Shown here: positions 1-8,199 of the stretch, piece after piece
How positions within the stretch are numbered: position 1 is the stretch's first letter
Layout of the letters: each line of letters opens with the position of its first letter
Assembly (NCBI GenBank): GCA_024280115.1
Contig: JAJRQT010000001.1
Span: 1 to 64,000, forward strand
Length of the DNA: 64,000 nucleotides
Source: Bacteroidota bacterium
GTDB taxonomy: Bacteria > Bacteroidota > Bacteroidia > Cytophagales > Cyclobacteriaceae
Reading direction: 5' to 3'
Program-made: the position numbers and the translations under genes
The notes under the pieces: generated by a model
The model's database searches: none
What the model saw: the letters and a program-made list of their open reading frames with translations, nothing else
What the model was told of the DNA's origin: nothing

Positions 1-2
1 AA

Positions 3-125
3 CAATTGACACTTTCTTCTTGGCTTAAAAAAGATTTTCTACCCCAAATTGACAATACAGCCTGTCAGGCTCCTTGGCGTAAAAAGACACATTATCAGTT
101 AGTTAATGAAATATTAAAGCCCTAA
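3..125 (+). CDS. Possible C-terminal end of a gene cut by the left window edge
   Basis: A reading frame is open from the first bases of the window to a TAA at 123-125, giving about 40 residues with a protein-like mix of aromatic, basic and hydrophobic residues (it includes the segment QAPWRKKTHYQLVNEIL). I do not recognise the family. Forty open codons in AT-rich DNA can occur by chance, so this rests only on composition and on the lack of another gene here. The start, if real, lies outside the window. From 126 to 296 I see nothing codable. Confidence 0.3.
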   Translation, partial: QLTLSSWLKKDFLPQIDNTACQAPWRKKTHYQLVNEILKP

Positions 126-296
126 GGTTAACGACTATGGTTAAAAGACCAACAAAGGAACGTAAAATATGGTGTGCATAGGTTAGAAGATCATTTCAAT
201 ATGCAGGCTAATAAAGAAACCTCACGTTCAGGAAAATGAGTATTAGTTTGAGTCCGTCAATAAAGTCCCTGTTTTTATAAAATAAAAATTGAGCCC

Positions 297-446
297 ACTC
301 CGAAAAGTCAGAATTCGTTGATTTTCAACTATTCTACCCCTAACCCCTAAAGCCTTCCTGTTCGGTAGGCAGGGGGAATTCGTTGAAAATCAACAAATAT
401 GATTAGTTTCCTTCAGGGGATTAAGGGGTGTTATACTTTTTGGAGT
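297..446. repeat. Family C inverted-repeat element (MITE-like), 150 bp
   Basis: The ends are imperfect inverted repeats, ACTCCGAAAAGT at 297-308 and ACTTTTTGGAGT at 435-446 (11 of 12 pair). Inside are two further mirrored blocks: GTTGATTTTCAAC (317-329) against GTTGAAAATCAAC (382-394), each itself a small palindrome, and C-rich 336-348 against G-rich 415-429. No protein is encoded. Nested palindromes of this kind suit a non-autonomous mobile element or a structured repeat. C/G-rich sequences of the same style recur near 3601, 44070 and 59733. Confidence 0.6.
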
Positions 447-500
447 TGCAAAATTAGTTAGAGCAGGCATGATTCTCGTCAGCATTGGACTTACTGGCAA

Positions 501-932
501 TTATAAACGCTCGTGTTTAATCATTTTTATAAAAATGTCCGGTGAAAAAACGGATATTTTAGATCTTTTATAATCTTTTGTGTTTCTAGTTATAATCGAT
601 TTAATACTATTTTCGTTAACAGCAACAGAATGCTGGATTGCATCTTCAAAATCTTTAAAGCTGCTTTTCAAAGCATTTAATATATCAACCTTAGTTACTC
701 CCAGTACTTCGATTATATCGAGCAATTCACTAATAACTTCTCTTGCCTTCACATCACCTATTACTTTTTTAATGATATAGTGAACATTGTTGACACATAA
801 AGACGAAGTACAAATATCAAATATCCCGATTTCACACAACTCGAATATTTTCGATGATGAAACAGCATGAGGCTGTCTATCAATTAAAAAATCAATTATA
901 ACATCTGTATCAACGAAAATCCTAAAGCCCAT
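501..932 (-). CDS. PIN-domain toxin (VapC-like ribonuclease)
   Basis: A 143-residue protein that probably cleaves RNA as the toxin of a type II toxin-antitoxin pair. The start is taken as the ATG at 932, because the protein then opens with MGFRIFVDTDVIIDFLI, the usual PIN first strand with its metal-binding aspartates; an upstream in-frame start at 974 would add residues unlike the family. Further acidic positions lie in FKDFEDAIQ and in the C-terminal NTKDYKRS segment, matching the spaced acidic residues of PIN nucleases. Its first 11 bases overlap the end of the antitoxin gene, so the two are translationally coupled. Toxin identity follows from family and partner; activity is inferred. Confidence 0.85.
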   Translation of the reverse strand: MGFRIFVDTDVIIDFLIDRQPHAVSSSKIFELCEIGIFDICTSSLCVNNVHYIIKKVIGDVKAREVISELLDIIEVLGVTKVDILNALKSSFKDFEDAIQHSVAVNENSIKSIITRNTKDYKRSKISVFSPDIFIKMIKHERL

Positions 933-1176
933 ATTTCTTGATTCGTTGCTCCTCAAGAACCTTTTTATAGTCAAAATCAGATTTCACTTTCATTATTCCT
1001 CTTAGTTTTTTGACACGGGGGGATAATTCTTCTGTTTTTTCTTCAAGCTTTACTTCCGTTAAATATTTGAAATAATTTTCAACCATTTCGGATAAACTTC
1101 TATTTTTTTCAGAAGCATATTTTTTAGCCTGATCTATTATTTCCTTATTAAGAGTTAGGGTTAGCTTAGTATTCAT
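922..1176 (-). CDS. Antitoxin of the DUF6364 family
   Basis: An 84-residue protein beginning MNTKLTLTLNKEIIDQAKKY, with a short beta strand and helices like a ribbon-helix-helix DNA-binding fold (about residues 2-42), then a charged tail with the family segment ELSPRVKKLRG (about 50-60). DUF6364 proteins regularly precede PIN toxins in Bacteroidota. The fold would bind the operator over its own start, while the tail would block the PIN active site. It ends 11 bases inside the toxin gene. Family assignment is from recall of conserved segments, not from a search. Confidence 0.8.
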   Translation of the reverse strand: MNTKLTLTLNKEIIDQAKKYASEKNRSLSEMVENYFKYLTEVKLEEKTEELSPRVKKLRGIMKVKSDFDYKKVLEEQRIKKYGL

Positions 1177-1210
1177 GCACGTATTGATTTAATACATTAT
1201 TACACGTGCA
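1176..1210 (-). promoter_or_regulatory. Palindromic operator of the toxin-antitoxin pair
   Basis: Perfect 7-bp inverted arms TGCACGT (1176-1182) and ACGTGCA (1204-1210) enclose a second inverted repeat, GTATT (1181-1185) and AATAC (1191-1195). The block abuts the antitoxin ATG, where autorepressing antitoxins usually bind. The bases between it and 1453 hold no gene that I can support. Confidence 0.5.
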
Positions 1211-1453
1211 ATATAACAAAAAGTTTTAAATTCGAGCAGCACTTTCAATCCACCCTTAGAGTACAATTGCAGGGTTAACGTCGTTGGCAGAAGGAACAGC
1301 CTGACCCTGCTGGGTGTAGAATCCTTCTACTCCTTCCTATTATTAAAAAATGAAGAATGACAGGATTTGTAATACGGCAAAGAGCAAAGGGGTGAGAAAC
1401 AGGAATATACCTCTACCTCTTCGCCAAGTATAGAAAGCATGGAAATTCGGAGA

Positions 1454-2626
1454 TTAAAAGCTCCATTTAAGCCTGGTGTAGAGCACCTTTGATAGGGATT
1501 TAAAATCGCCATTCAGATTTTCGCCATAATAGGTTTGTCCTGTAAAACTCAGATCGAGGTTACTGAGTATAGATAACGTTATGGTTGGGTTGATGAATAA
1601 TGCATTATTTCCCGGAAAAGCCATTACCGCAAGAGATCCTGTAATTAAAGGATGAAATTGGTAAGTACCCAATAAGAATCCAGAGTGCATATAAGGGGAA
1701 AGGTTTCTTGCTGTGAGCTCGCCAAAATAGAAATCAATGAATCCTCCGGATCCCAGGTTAAGCGCTCCATCGCTATTGTATAGATAGGAGATATTGAAAT
1801 AAAGGCTGTTTTTAAAAGAGTAATCATAGGATATGGTCCCTACAAAGGCATTGTTTTTTGTACTCCCTGCAACAGGAATAAAATAGGTGAACTCTCCTTT
1901 GAAACCAGCTCGTTTAATATTCCCTGCCCAGGCGCCTCCTATTGTCACATCTTTTTTAGCGAATCCCCCAATCACCTGAAAGTCATAATTCCACTTGTTG
2001 GTTGCCCATTTTGCTGCACCTACCCAGCTACCCAAACTGTCGGCAAGGTTAGCCGCCACTTCAAAGCTGCTTGCAAATCCTGTATATCTCTGAATCCGCA
2101 ATGCATCGGAACCAGGGCGTTCTTCGTAATCAAAATCAACATAAGAATAGGCGTTGAACAAATCGTTGGGATTCCAGACCATACTCACTCCCCAGTTGAT
2201 CCGCTGTCTTCCCAGGCGCACATTCCAATCATTGTTCTGATATTCCATATATACCCTGTCCACCATGGTATGCAGCACGTTATTTTCATTGCTGAATACC
2301 GTCCATGACAGGTTAAAAAAATCTTCGGAAGCACCAATCTGATCTTCAAATCCGGGGATTATTTTCACATAATCACCGGTGTACCACTGAGTGCGCAGCT
2401 CAACGAATGCAGAAAACTTCTCATTGGGATACCATTTGAAATTCAAGCGGTTATGAATAAGATTTGTCCACAATGTCTTATCTGATGGGGAAAAGTCCGT
2501 GATGACCATATCCTTCAAATAACCATTCATCAGCAGCTTGGGCTCTTCATCCTGACTAAAAACAGGCATAAAAGACCACTGAAGAATAGTGAGTGCATAT
2601 AAGAATATTTTTACAGTCTTTGACAT
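1454..2626 (-). CDS. Outer-membrane beta-barrel protein of the exporter operon
   Basis: A 390-residue protein with a signal peptide (MSKTVKIFLYALTILQW..., cleaved near VFSQ) followed by alternating amphipathic strands rich in Tyr, Trp and Phe and a C-terminal aromatic residue (LKWSF), the usual end of an outer-membrane barrel. It resembles the DUF1302-like barrels. The start at 2626 is chosen because it opens with the signal peptide; an in-frame start at 2710 would translate through an intergenic hairpin. It is the last gene of the operon, 160 bp after the ATPase gene, and would be the outer-membrane exit or acceptor for the cargo. No substrate can be read from the sequence. Confidence 0.75.
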   Translation of the reverse strand: MSKTVKIFLYALTILQWSFMPVFSQDEEPKLLMNGYLKDMVITDFSPSDKTLWTNLIHNRLNFKWYPNEKFSAFVELRTQWYTGDYVKIIPGFEDQIGASEDFFNLSWTVFSNENNVLHTMVDRVYMEYQNNDWNVRLGRQRINWGVSMVWNPNDLFNAYSYVDFDYEERPGSDALRIQRYTGFASSFEVAANLADSLGSWVGAAKWATNKWNYDFQVIGGFAKKDVTIGGAWAGNIKRAGFKGEFTYFIPVAGSTKNNAFVGTISYDYSFKNSLYFNISYLYNSDGALNLGSGGFIDFYFGELTARNLSPYMHSGFLLGTYQFHPLITGSLAVMAFPGNNALFINPTITLSILSNLDLSFTGQTYYGENLNGDFKSLSKVLYTRLKWSF

Positions 2627-2687
2627 TAATGGTTTTACTATTATTACTCTATTGGTAGTATCAAATTCCATTATCCAATTTCCCGCC

Positions 2688-2711
2688 TTTGTTGGTGTTG
2701 TCACCAACAAA
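2688..2711. other. Hairpin between the ATPase and barrel genes
   Basis: Perfect 10-bp inverted repeat TTTGTTGGTG / CACCAACAAA with a 4-base loop, upstream of the barrel start. In the direction of transcription no T-run follows, so it looks less like a terminator than an mRNA-processing or stability element, or a leftover repeat. Confidence 0.45.
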
Positions 2712-2786
2712 CTAAAAAGCCTTAATGAGCTTGTTGGTCAAAAGACGCAACAAGGGCGAAAGCTTCGGCTGGCAGGCATTCTATCA

Positions 2787-3479
2787 TTAATTCTTTTCTC
2801 TTATTTCATCAGATATAACCTTACCATCTTCAAGCGTAATCACACGACGCGCTTTGTCAATGACACGTTGGTCGTGGGTTGAAAAAATGAATGTCTCCTT
2901 TTCCTCTCTGTTCATTACAGCCATCATATCGAGCAAATTTGAAGTTGATACCGAATCGAGATTTGCTGTAGGTTCGTCGGCGAGAATGAAATTAGGTTTC
3001 GAGGCCAAAGCTCTTGCCACTGCCACACGCTGTTGCTGACCGCCTGACAACTCTGAAGGACGTTGATTTGCTTTATCCGCAATACCCATTTGTTTCAGTA
3101 GATTCATGGACCGCGCAACTCTTTCCTTTTTAGCTACCTTTTGCAAAAGCATGATAAATTCCACGTTTTCAAGCGTAGTAAGTACGGGAATGAGATTATA
3201 AGCCTGAAACACAAATCCGATATTTTTTAGCCGGAAATCAATCAGGTCTCCGTCTTTCATATCAGTGATATCCGTGTTGGAAATTTCGACCCGGCCAGAA
3301 GTAGGATGGTCCAAGCCTCCAAGGATATTTAACAGGGTTGTTTTTCCGCAGCCTGATGGCCCGACAATTGCTGTGAATTCCCCTTCCTTGATTTCAAAGG
3401 AAACTCCATTTAGCGCGTTTACAGGTACTTTTGTTTCATTATAAATTTTCGTGATATTTTCTACCTTAATTACACCCAT
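2787..3479 (-). CDS. ABC transporter ATP-binding protein (LolD/MacB type)
   Basis: A 230-residue ATPase that powers the neighbouring permeases. Visible motifs are Walker A GPSGCGKTT (about residues 40-48), a Q-loop in FVFQAYNL, the signature LSGGQQQR, Walker B FILADEP with the D-loop NLD, and the switch histidine in FIFSTHD. Length and motif spacing fit the LolD/MacB/FtsE group, whose members pair with FtsX-like permeases and drive periplasmic events mechanically instead of moving cargo through a membrane channel. It is the only ATPase gene among three permease genes. Lipoprotein or lipid cargo is an inference from the LolA-like neighbour. Confidence 0.93.
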   Translation of the reverse strand: MGVIKVENITKIYNETKVPVNALNGVSFEIKEGEFTAIVGPSGCGKTTLLNILGGLDHPTSGRVEISNTDITDMKDGDLIDFRLKNIGFVFQAYNLIPVLTTLENVEFIMLLQKVAKKERVARSMNLLKQMGIADKANQRPSELSGGQQQRVAVARALASKPNFILADEPTANLDSVSTSNLLDMMAVMNREEKETFIFSTHDQRVIDKARRVITLEDGKVISDEIREKN

Positions 3480-3850
3480 GATTATTTATATTTCAGTTTT
3501 TAAATGTTTTAAGTCTGAAGTCCGTAGTCGGAAGACTGAAGTCCGAACGAACAATAGATACTATTTTTTTTATTTCAACTTTCTGGTAGTCATTTTCATT
3601 CCCCCCACCCCCCTTTTCTAAGGGGGAGTTAGTCAATCGATAATATTTTCTTTTTCTTCAAGCTTCCAGCTTTTCATTCCTTATTCCTTATTTCTTGTTT
3701 CAGCTTTTACCTTTTACCTTTGGCTCAGTTACCTCAGAGTCCCTAAACAGGTGACTCTGAGGGGGGAGTGAATATTTGCATATTTCTTATTCCTTATTTT
3801 CCCTTTCCCTCTTAGCTTTTACCCTTTACCTTTACCTTTTTCTTGTCTCC
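3480..3850. repeat. 371-bp intergenic stretch of degenerate short repeats
   Basis: No gene. It contains slipped repeats such as AAGTCTGAAGTCCG (about 3510-3547), a C/G-rich hairpin 3601-3630 (CCCCCC...AAGGGGG), runs of CTTTTACCTTTTACC and ATTCCTTATTCCTTA type, and a hairpin at 3732-3762 (CCTCAGAGTC / GACTCTGAGG, extended inward by CCT/AGG past one bulged base). It interrupts the operon between the ATPase and the third permease without ending it. Confidence 0.6.
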
Positions 3851-5065
3851 TTAAATCTTATGCAGGGCCTCTACAGGATTAAGTTTAACCGCTTTCCATG
3901 CCGGATAAATAGCGCCGATTAATGCCGTAACCATTACCCCGATTGTCACTACGATATAGGCATTTGCTTCAAGATATGGGTAAAGAATTGACGAATAACC
4001 AAATGCTTCAAGCCCTTCGGAATATTCTGTCAGGTCCACTCCTACATGTTGATAATAATTTATTGTAAGCCATCCGACCAACAAACCAATTGGGGCTCCA
4101 ACGATGGATAAATAAATGGTTTCTACAAGCACCATCATGAATACACGAAGTTTTGTCATTCCAATAGCCATCAACATACCCAATTCCCGCATACGTTCCA
4201 ACACGGCCATAAGCATGGTATTGACTATACCGAATACAAGGGCAGTCATGATAATGACCAGTAATATATAAAGCATTTGACTGTACATTTCCTGCATAAA
4301 AGCAAGTTCCGGAGCAATTGTGCGCCAAGATTCCGCCAGGTCTTCCGGATACTTAGAATTGTATTTTATTGCCAATGCTTCCTCGTCGGCCTGAGCCTCC
4401 GTCACTATTGCTATCTCATGAATATGACTTCCATTTGCCAGAATTTTACTCAAATCATTTTGCCTTACAAATACATATTGTCCATTGATTTTAATCGACG
4501 AACTTTTTACAATTCCTACCACCCGAAAGGCTGCTGCAGTAATATCACCATTACCATCATTGAATGTCAGAACAACTTTAGAGCGCAGTTTAACCTTCAG
4601 ATCTTTTGCAAGTTTTTCACCAATTACCACTGGATTTTTTTTAATCCCAACAAAATAGGTCCCTTCTGATATCAGAGAATCAAGTTGTGTAACGATAGCT
4701 TCATTTTGTACATCAATTCCACGGATCTGAACTCCGGATGCTTTTCGGGAGGAAGCCATCATTCCATTGACGATAATGCGTGTGGTAGCGCCTCTTACCA
4801 AAGGCCAACTACGAACATCTTCTGCTTTTATGTTCCCATCAGGAATATAAAATTTAATGTCATAATCTTTTTTAAATTCCGGATTATGGATTTGTAGGTT
4901 TGACACATCATGGTTAATGATGTCTGCCATATATCCTACCATAAATCCATTCATGAAGCCCGTTCCAAACAAAAGGGCCCATATACCCACTACGATGGCT
5001 CCCATTACCACCAGGCTGCGGCCCCTGCTTCTCCAAACGTTTTTCCAGGCTATTTTAAGTATCAT
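3851..5065 (-). CDS. FtsX/MacB-type ABC transporter permease (third of three)
   Basis: A 404-residue membrane protein with the FtsX-family plan: an N-terminal helix after KIAWKNVWRSRGRSL, a large periplasmic domain (about 45-260), and three C-terminal membrane helices (about 270-395) ending PVEALHKI. The motif LERMRELGMLMAIGM between helices is typical of the ATPase-coupling loop. It is more diverged than its two upstream paralogues. It would form a heteromer or homodimer on the LolD-like ATPase and act in the inner membrane on the LolA-like protein or its cargo. Confidence 0.88.
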   Translation of the reverse strand: MILKIAWKNVWRSRGRSLVVMGAIVVGIWALLFGTGFMNGFMVGYMADIINHDVSNLQIHNPEFKKDYDIKFYIPDGNIKAEDVRSWPLVRGATTRIIVNGMMASSRKASGVQIRGIDVQNEAIVTQLDSLISEGTYFVGIKKNPVVIGEKLAKDLKVKLRSKVVLTFNDGNGDITAAAFRVVGIVKSSSIKINGQYVFVRQNDLSKILANGSHIHEIAIVTEAQADEEALAIKYNSKYPEDLAESWRTIAPELAFMQEMYSQMLYILLVIIMTALVFGIVNTMLMAVLERMRELGMLMAIGMTKLRVFMMVLVETIYLSIVGAPIGLLVGWLTINYYQHVGVDLTEYSEGLEAFGYSSILYPYLEANAYIVVTIGVMVTALIGAIYPAWKAVKLNPVEALHKI

Positions 5066-5227
5066 AATATTTTAGTTATATAGTTAATTAATGCTACAAT
5101 GGGATAACGATTTAATGCTACAATAATCCCTTAGCTCCTATTTTCATTTTTCAATAAATATTCCTTTTTTAGTCATATCTCGATTATTATTATCATTCAA
5201 TCATTTTATCATTCTATCATTCTATCA
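5066..5227. repeat. Short tandem repeats between permease genes
   Basis: The gap holds two copies of TTAATGCTACAAT (about 5089 and 5112) and a run of ATCATTCT/ATCATTTT units (about 5198-5230) reaching the stop of the next gene. No coding signal is seen. Confidence 0.5.
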
Positions 5228-6457
5228 TTATAATTCTCTCATTGCTTGTACGGGACTTAACTTTGTGAGCACCAGTATAGGATAAAAGCTCAGTAAAAAT
5301 CCAATTATAAAAATTGCCCATGCCTGCCATATAAAAAGTTGAGGGCTCATAGAAAACTTAAATACAGCCTCAATACCATAGTTGTCTGCCATTGCCTGAG
5401 CGCCCTTTGCCATCGGAGGAGGATTGTAATGGAAATAGGAAATCGCAAACAAACTCATCACAATTCCTGCCAACACGCCCATCAGAGACATCATGACAAT
5501 TTCAATAAATACAGTAAATTGTAACCATCTTCTGTGCATGCCTATCGACAGCATGATACCAAATTCCCTCATTCTCTCAGCAGTCATCATCAGGAAGGTG
5601 CCAAACATCCCGAATCCTATCACAACGTACAATACCATGATCATAATTTCTGTACTCGTATGTTTCAATTTTACAGTTTGAACCAGATTTGGCATCATTG
5701 CTCCCCAATCCATGGCTGCAATTGACTTTTCGCCTATTAGCGAGTTGATGCTACTTTTAGCATTTTCCATATCTTCTTTTGAATTAACAAGAATGGCAAT
5801 ACTTGTGAGCCTTTTTTCCATGCCGTAAAACCATTGGGCTTCTTTTAAAGGCATACAAACTGTTTGATTATTTTGTTCGGGATTCGGGAATTTGATCAAT
5901 CCGGATATTTTATATAATCCAATGGCATTTGCCCCATGATAACCCTGGCCAAAAAGAACCATTGAGTCTCCTACCTGAACACCAAGGTAGGACGCCAAAC
6001 CTGTCGAGACTAAAACCGATTTATCATCGGCATTGAAGTATTTGCCTTTTTTAAGTTTTTCTTCAACATTAATTATACTCTTTTCTTTATCCGGATCGAT
6101 GCCTAAAATCATAGAGCCTTTAGTTTTGGTTCCAAAGGCAGCCAGGGCAAATGATTCAATCCTCGGGACAACAGATGCCACTTCCGGAAATTGGGCTATA
6201 TAATCAATTAATTGTTCATCATAAGACATACTGTTCTCAATAGTCTTTTCATTCCAGTATTTGTTATTATGTATTTGAATATGACCCGTATAGAATTTCA
6301 CCATATTGTCAACCATATGATCCATGGAACCATATTGTACAGACATCATTAGACTGGACAGCAGCACGGCAAAAGCAACAGAACTTATAGTAATGTAGCT
6401 GCGCCGTTTATTGCGCCAGATATTCCGCCATGCCAATTTTAAAAAATCCCTGTTCAT
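5228..6457 (-). CDS. FtsX/MacB-type ABC transporter permease (second of three)
   Basis: A 409-residue permease opening FLKLAWRNIWRNKRRSY, with a first membrane helix, a periplasmic domain and three C-terminal helices; the coupling loop reads TAERMREFGIMLSIGM and the end is PVQAMREL. It is closely similar to the next gene upstream along its whole length, so the pair is a tandem duplication. Its ATG shares a base with the stop of that gene (TAATG), so the two are translationally coupled and probably form a heterodimer on one ATPase dimer. Confidence 0.9.
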   Translation of the reverse strand: MNRDFLKLAWRNIWRNKRRSYITISSVAFAVLLSSLMMSVQYGSMDHMVDNMVKFYTGHIQIHNNKYWNEKTIENSMSYDEQLIDYIAQFPEVASVVPRIESFALAAFGTKTKGSMILGIDPDKEKSIINVEEKLKKGKYFNADDKSVLVSTGLASYLGVQVGDSMVLFGQGYHGANAIGLYKISGLIKFPNPEQNNQTVCMPLKEAQWFYGMEKRLTSIAILVNSKEDMENAKSSINSLIGEKSIAAMDWGAMMPNLVQTVKLKHTSTEIMIMVLYVVIGFGMFGTFLMMTAERMREFGIMLSIGMHRRWLQFTVFIEIVMMSLMGVLAGIVMSLFAISYFHYNPPPMAKGAQAMADNYGIEAVFKFSMSPQLFIWQAWAIFIIGFLLSFYPILVLTKLSPVQAMREL

Positions 6458-7680
6458 TATATAGCTTCCCGCATTGCTTTCACGGGTTTAAGTTTCTGAA
6501 TGACTATCAAAGGATACAAGCTAAGAATGAGCGCCATAAAAAATATTGCCCATGCCTGGTTATAAAAAAGTGATGGTTGCAATGAAAAGAAATACGCCGC
6601 TTCCACTCCAAAATTCTCAATAGCCTTTGCGGATTCACCACTGAAAAATATGGGATTATTGTAATAATAGATCAGTATAGGCAAGCTTATCCCAACACCC
6701 ATAAGTACACCAACAGAAGTCATCATGGCCATTTCTATAAAAATGATAAACTGCATGATGACCCGTTTCATCCCAACACTCATCATTACACCAAACTCAT
6801 ACATCCTTTCTGCAGTCATCATTAAAAATGTGCCAAACATCCCAAAACCAATTACGGCGTATAAAATCCAAAGCATGACCTTTCCACTTAAATTATCAAT
6901 CTCAATGCCCTGTACCAAGTCGGGCATCATGTCACGCCAACCCATTACCTCAAGGGCATTGGTATCTACCTGTCCGCTGATATCCGCTACTATTCTTTCA
7001 ACATGCTTGGCTTTGTCAACCACAAGGGAAATACTCGTAAGCTGGTTTTCGAGATTATAAAACCATTGCGCCTCTTTCAATGGCAGATAAATGGTTTGGT
7101 TGTTTTGCTCAGGCACGGGGAATTTCATAATCCCTTTAACCGGATAGATTCCTGCTGCATTTGCGCCATGATAACCCTGGCTGATCAATACAATTGTATC
7201 TCCAATGCCCATTTTCAGGTATTCGGTAAGTCCCTGACCAATCATCACAGACTTATCATCGTCATTTAAGTAAGTTCCATCCACCAGCTTATCCATAACA
7301 CGCGTTAGCTGATTTTCTTTCTCGGGGACTATACCCAACACCATGGCTCCTTTAGTTTTGGTTCCAAAGGCAGCAAGAGCAAAGGACTCAACGCGGGGTA
7401 CAGCTACTTCAACACCATGTGTATTTTCAATAATTGAAACAAGGGAATTGTCGTATTTGAAACTGTTGTCAATGGTTTTATCGTCCCAGAATCCATTCTT
7501 ATGTACCTGGATGTATCCGGTATAAAAACGGGCTGCATTCTCAATCATTCTTTCATAAGATCCAAGCTGCATCGACCGCGTGACACAGGCTAAAAAAACG
7601 GCAAAAGTGATCGAGCCAATGGTAATAAAACTTCTCCGCTTATTGCGCCAAATATTCCGCCAGGCTAGTTTGAAGTACAT
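6457..7680 (-). CDS. FtsX/MacB-type ABC transporter permease (first of three)
   Basis: A 407-residue permease starting MYFKLAWRNIWRNKRRSF, with the same plan as its neighbour: N-terminal helix, periplasmic domain with the shared segment GTKTKGAMVLGI, then three helices with the loop TAERMYEFGVMMSVGM, ending PVKAMREAI. Family knowledge (MacB, LolC/E) places the periplasmic domain as the part that handles a lipoprotein or carrier protein. It is the first permease of the operon, separated from the LolA-like gene only by the four-helix-bundle cassette. Confidence 0.9.
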   Translation of the reverse strand: MYFKLAWRNIWRNKRRSFITIGSITFAVFLACVTRSMQLGSYERMIENAARFYTGYIQVHKNGFWDDKTIDNSFKYDNSLVSIIENTHGVEVAVPRVESFALAAFGTKTKGAMVLGIVPEKENQLTRVMDKLVDGTYLNDDDKSVMIGQGLTEYLKMGIGDTIVLISQGYHGANAAGIYPVKGIMKFPVPEQNNQTIYLPLKEAQWFYNLENQLTSISLVVDKAKHVERIVADISGQVDTNALEVMGWRDMMPDLVQGIEIDNLSGKVMLWILYAVIGFGMFGTFLMMTAERMYEFGVMMSVGMKRVIMQFIIFIEMAMMTSVGVLMGVGISLPILIYYYNNPIFFSGESAKAIENFGVEAAYFFSLQPSLFYNQAWAIFFMALILSLYPLIVIQKLKPVKAMREAI

Positions 7681-7741
7681 ATTTCTATTAGTTTGTCAAT
7701 TATAAAGCTATCATCACACTTTATTCCATTAAGCCATGAAA

Positions 7742-8196
7742 GCTATGAGTTGTGAGCTATGAGTTGTGAGCTATGAGTTGTGAGCTAAATACTCTGAGCA
7801 ACTTTATTCATAAAACTCATCAACATTTTCTGTTCTTCGTCAATAAGCAACAAGAGGCTTTTAAGGCCACCTTCGCTATTTTCAGCTATTTCACGCAAGA
7901 TTATCAACTGTGTTTCCAGTTCAAAGGAGGATCCAAGTGCAATTTCTAAAAATCGTTTATAATCCTTAGCACTTGATCGTGAACTCCCTTCTGCAATATT
8001 CGATGGGATGGAAATTGCAGACCTAACCAACTGTGATCCTAACTCATATCTAGCATCATGAGGAATATTTTTTAATTGTTTATATACAAGTTTTGTGATT
8101 TCAATTCCCCTTTGCCAGATTTTCAATCCTTTAAAATTTTTCATGTTTATGATTTTTATTGTTTAACTCATAGCTCGAAACTCACAGCTCGAAACT
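7742..8196. mobile_element. Putative S23 cassette bounded by inverted short repeats
   Basis: Three tandem 14-base units GCTATGAGTTGTGA occupy 7742-7783 and run into the stop codon of the enclosed gene. On the other side, 8165-8196 carries AACTCATAGCTC and GAAACTCACAGCTC, the reverse complement of the same motif (12 bases exact). The flanks could fold together into a long stem enclosing the four-helix-bundle gene. The whole 455-bp unit fits between the LolA-like stop (8200) and the permease start (7680), as an insert would. Mobility is inferred. Confidence 0.5.
7785..8144 (-). CDS. Four-helix-bundle protein (S23 / 23S rRNA intervening-sequence type)
   Basis: A 119-residue protein with the family landmarks: an opening like FKGLKIWQRGIEITKLVY, then ELGSQLVRSAISIPSNIAEG and SSRSSAKDYKRFLEIALGS, predicted as four helices. 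Such proteins were first found inside intervening sequences of 23S rRNA and are now known in many intergenic positions; relatives serve in diversity-generating retroelements. The biochemical role is unknown. Here it lies within an unrelated transport operon, is read in the same direction, and its TAG stop is part of the flanking repeat. No reverse transcriptase or rRNA gene is nearby. Confidence 0.85.
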   Translation of the reverse strand: MKNFKGLKIWQRGIEITKLVYKQLKNIPHDARYELGSQLVRSAISIPSNIAEGSSRSSAKDYKRFLEIALGSSFELETQLIILREIAENSEGGLKSLLLLIDEEQKMLMSFMNKVAQSI

Positions 8197-8199
8197 TAA

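Noticed and set aside
1327..1512. 61-residue minus-strand frame downstream of the barrel gene
   Set aside because: It overlaps the 3' end of the barrel gene in another frame and has no family features.
2627..2710. 28-residue N-terminal extension of the outer-membrane barrel protein
   Set aside because: The extra codons run through an intergenic hairpin, and the signal peptide begins only at 2626.
7742..7783. Three regular repeats considered as a CRISPR array
   Set aside because: The units are contiguous with no spacers, are only 14 bases long, and no cas gene is near.
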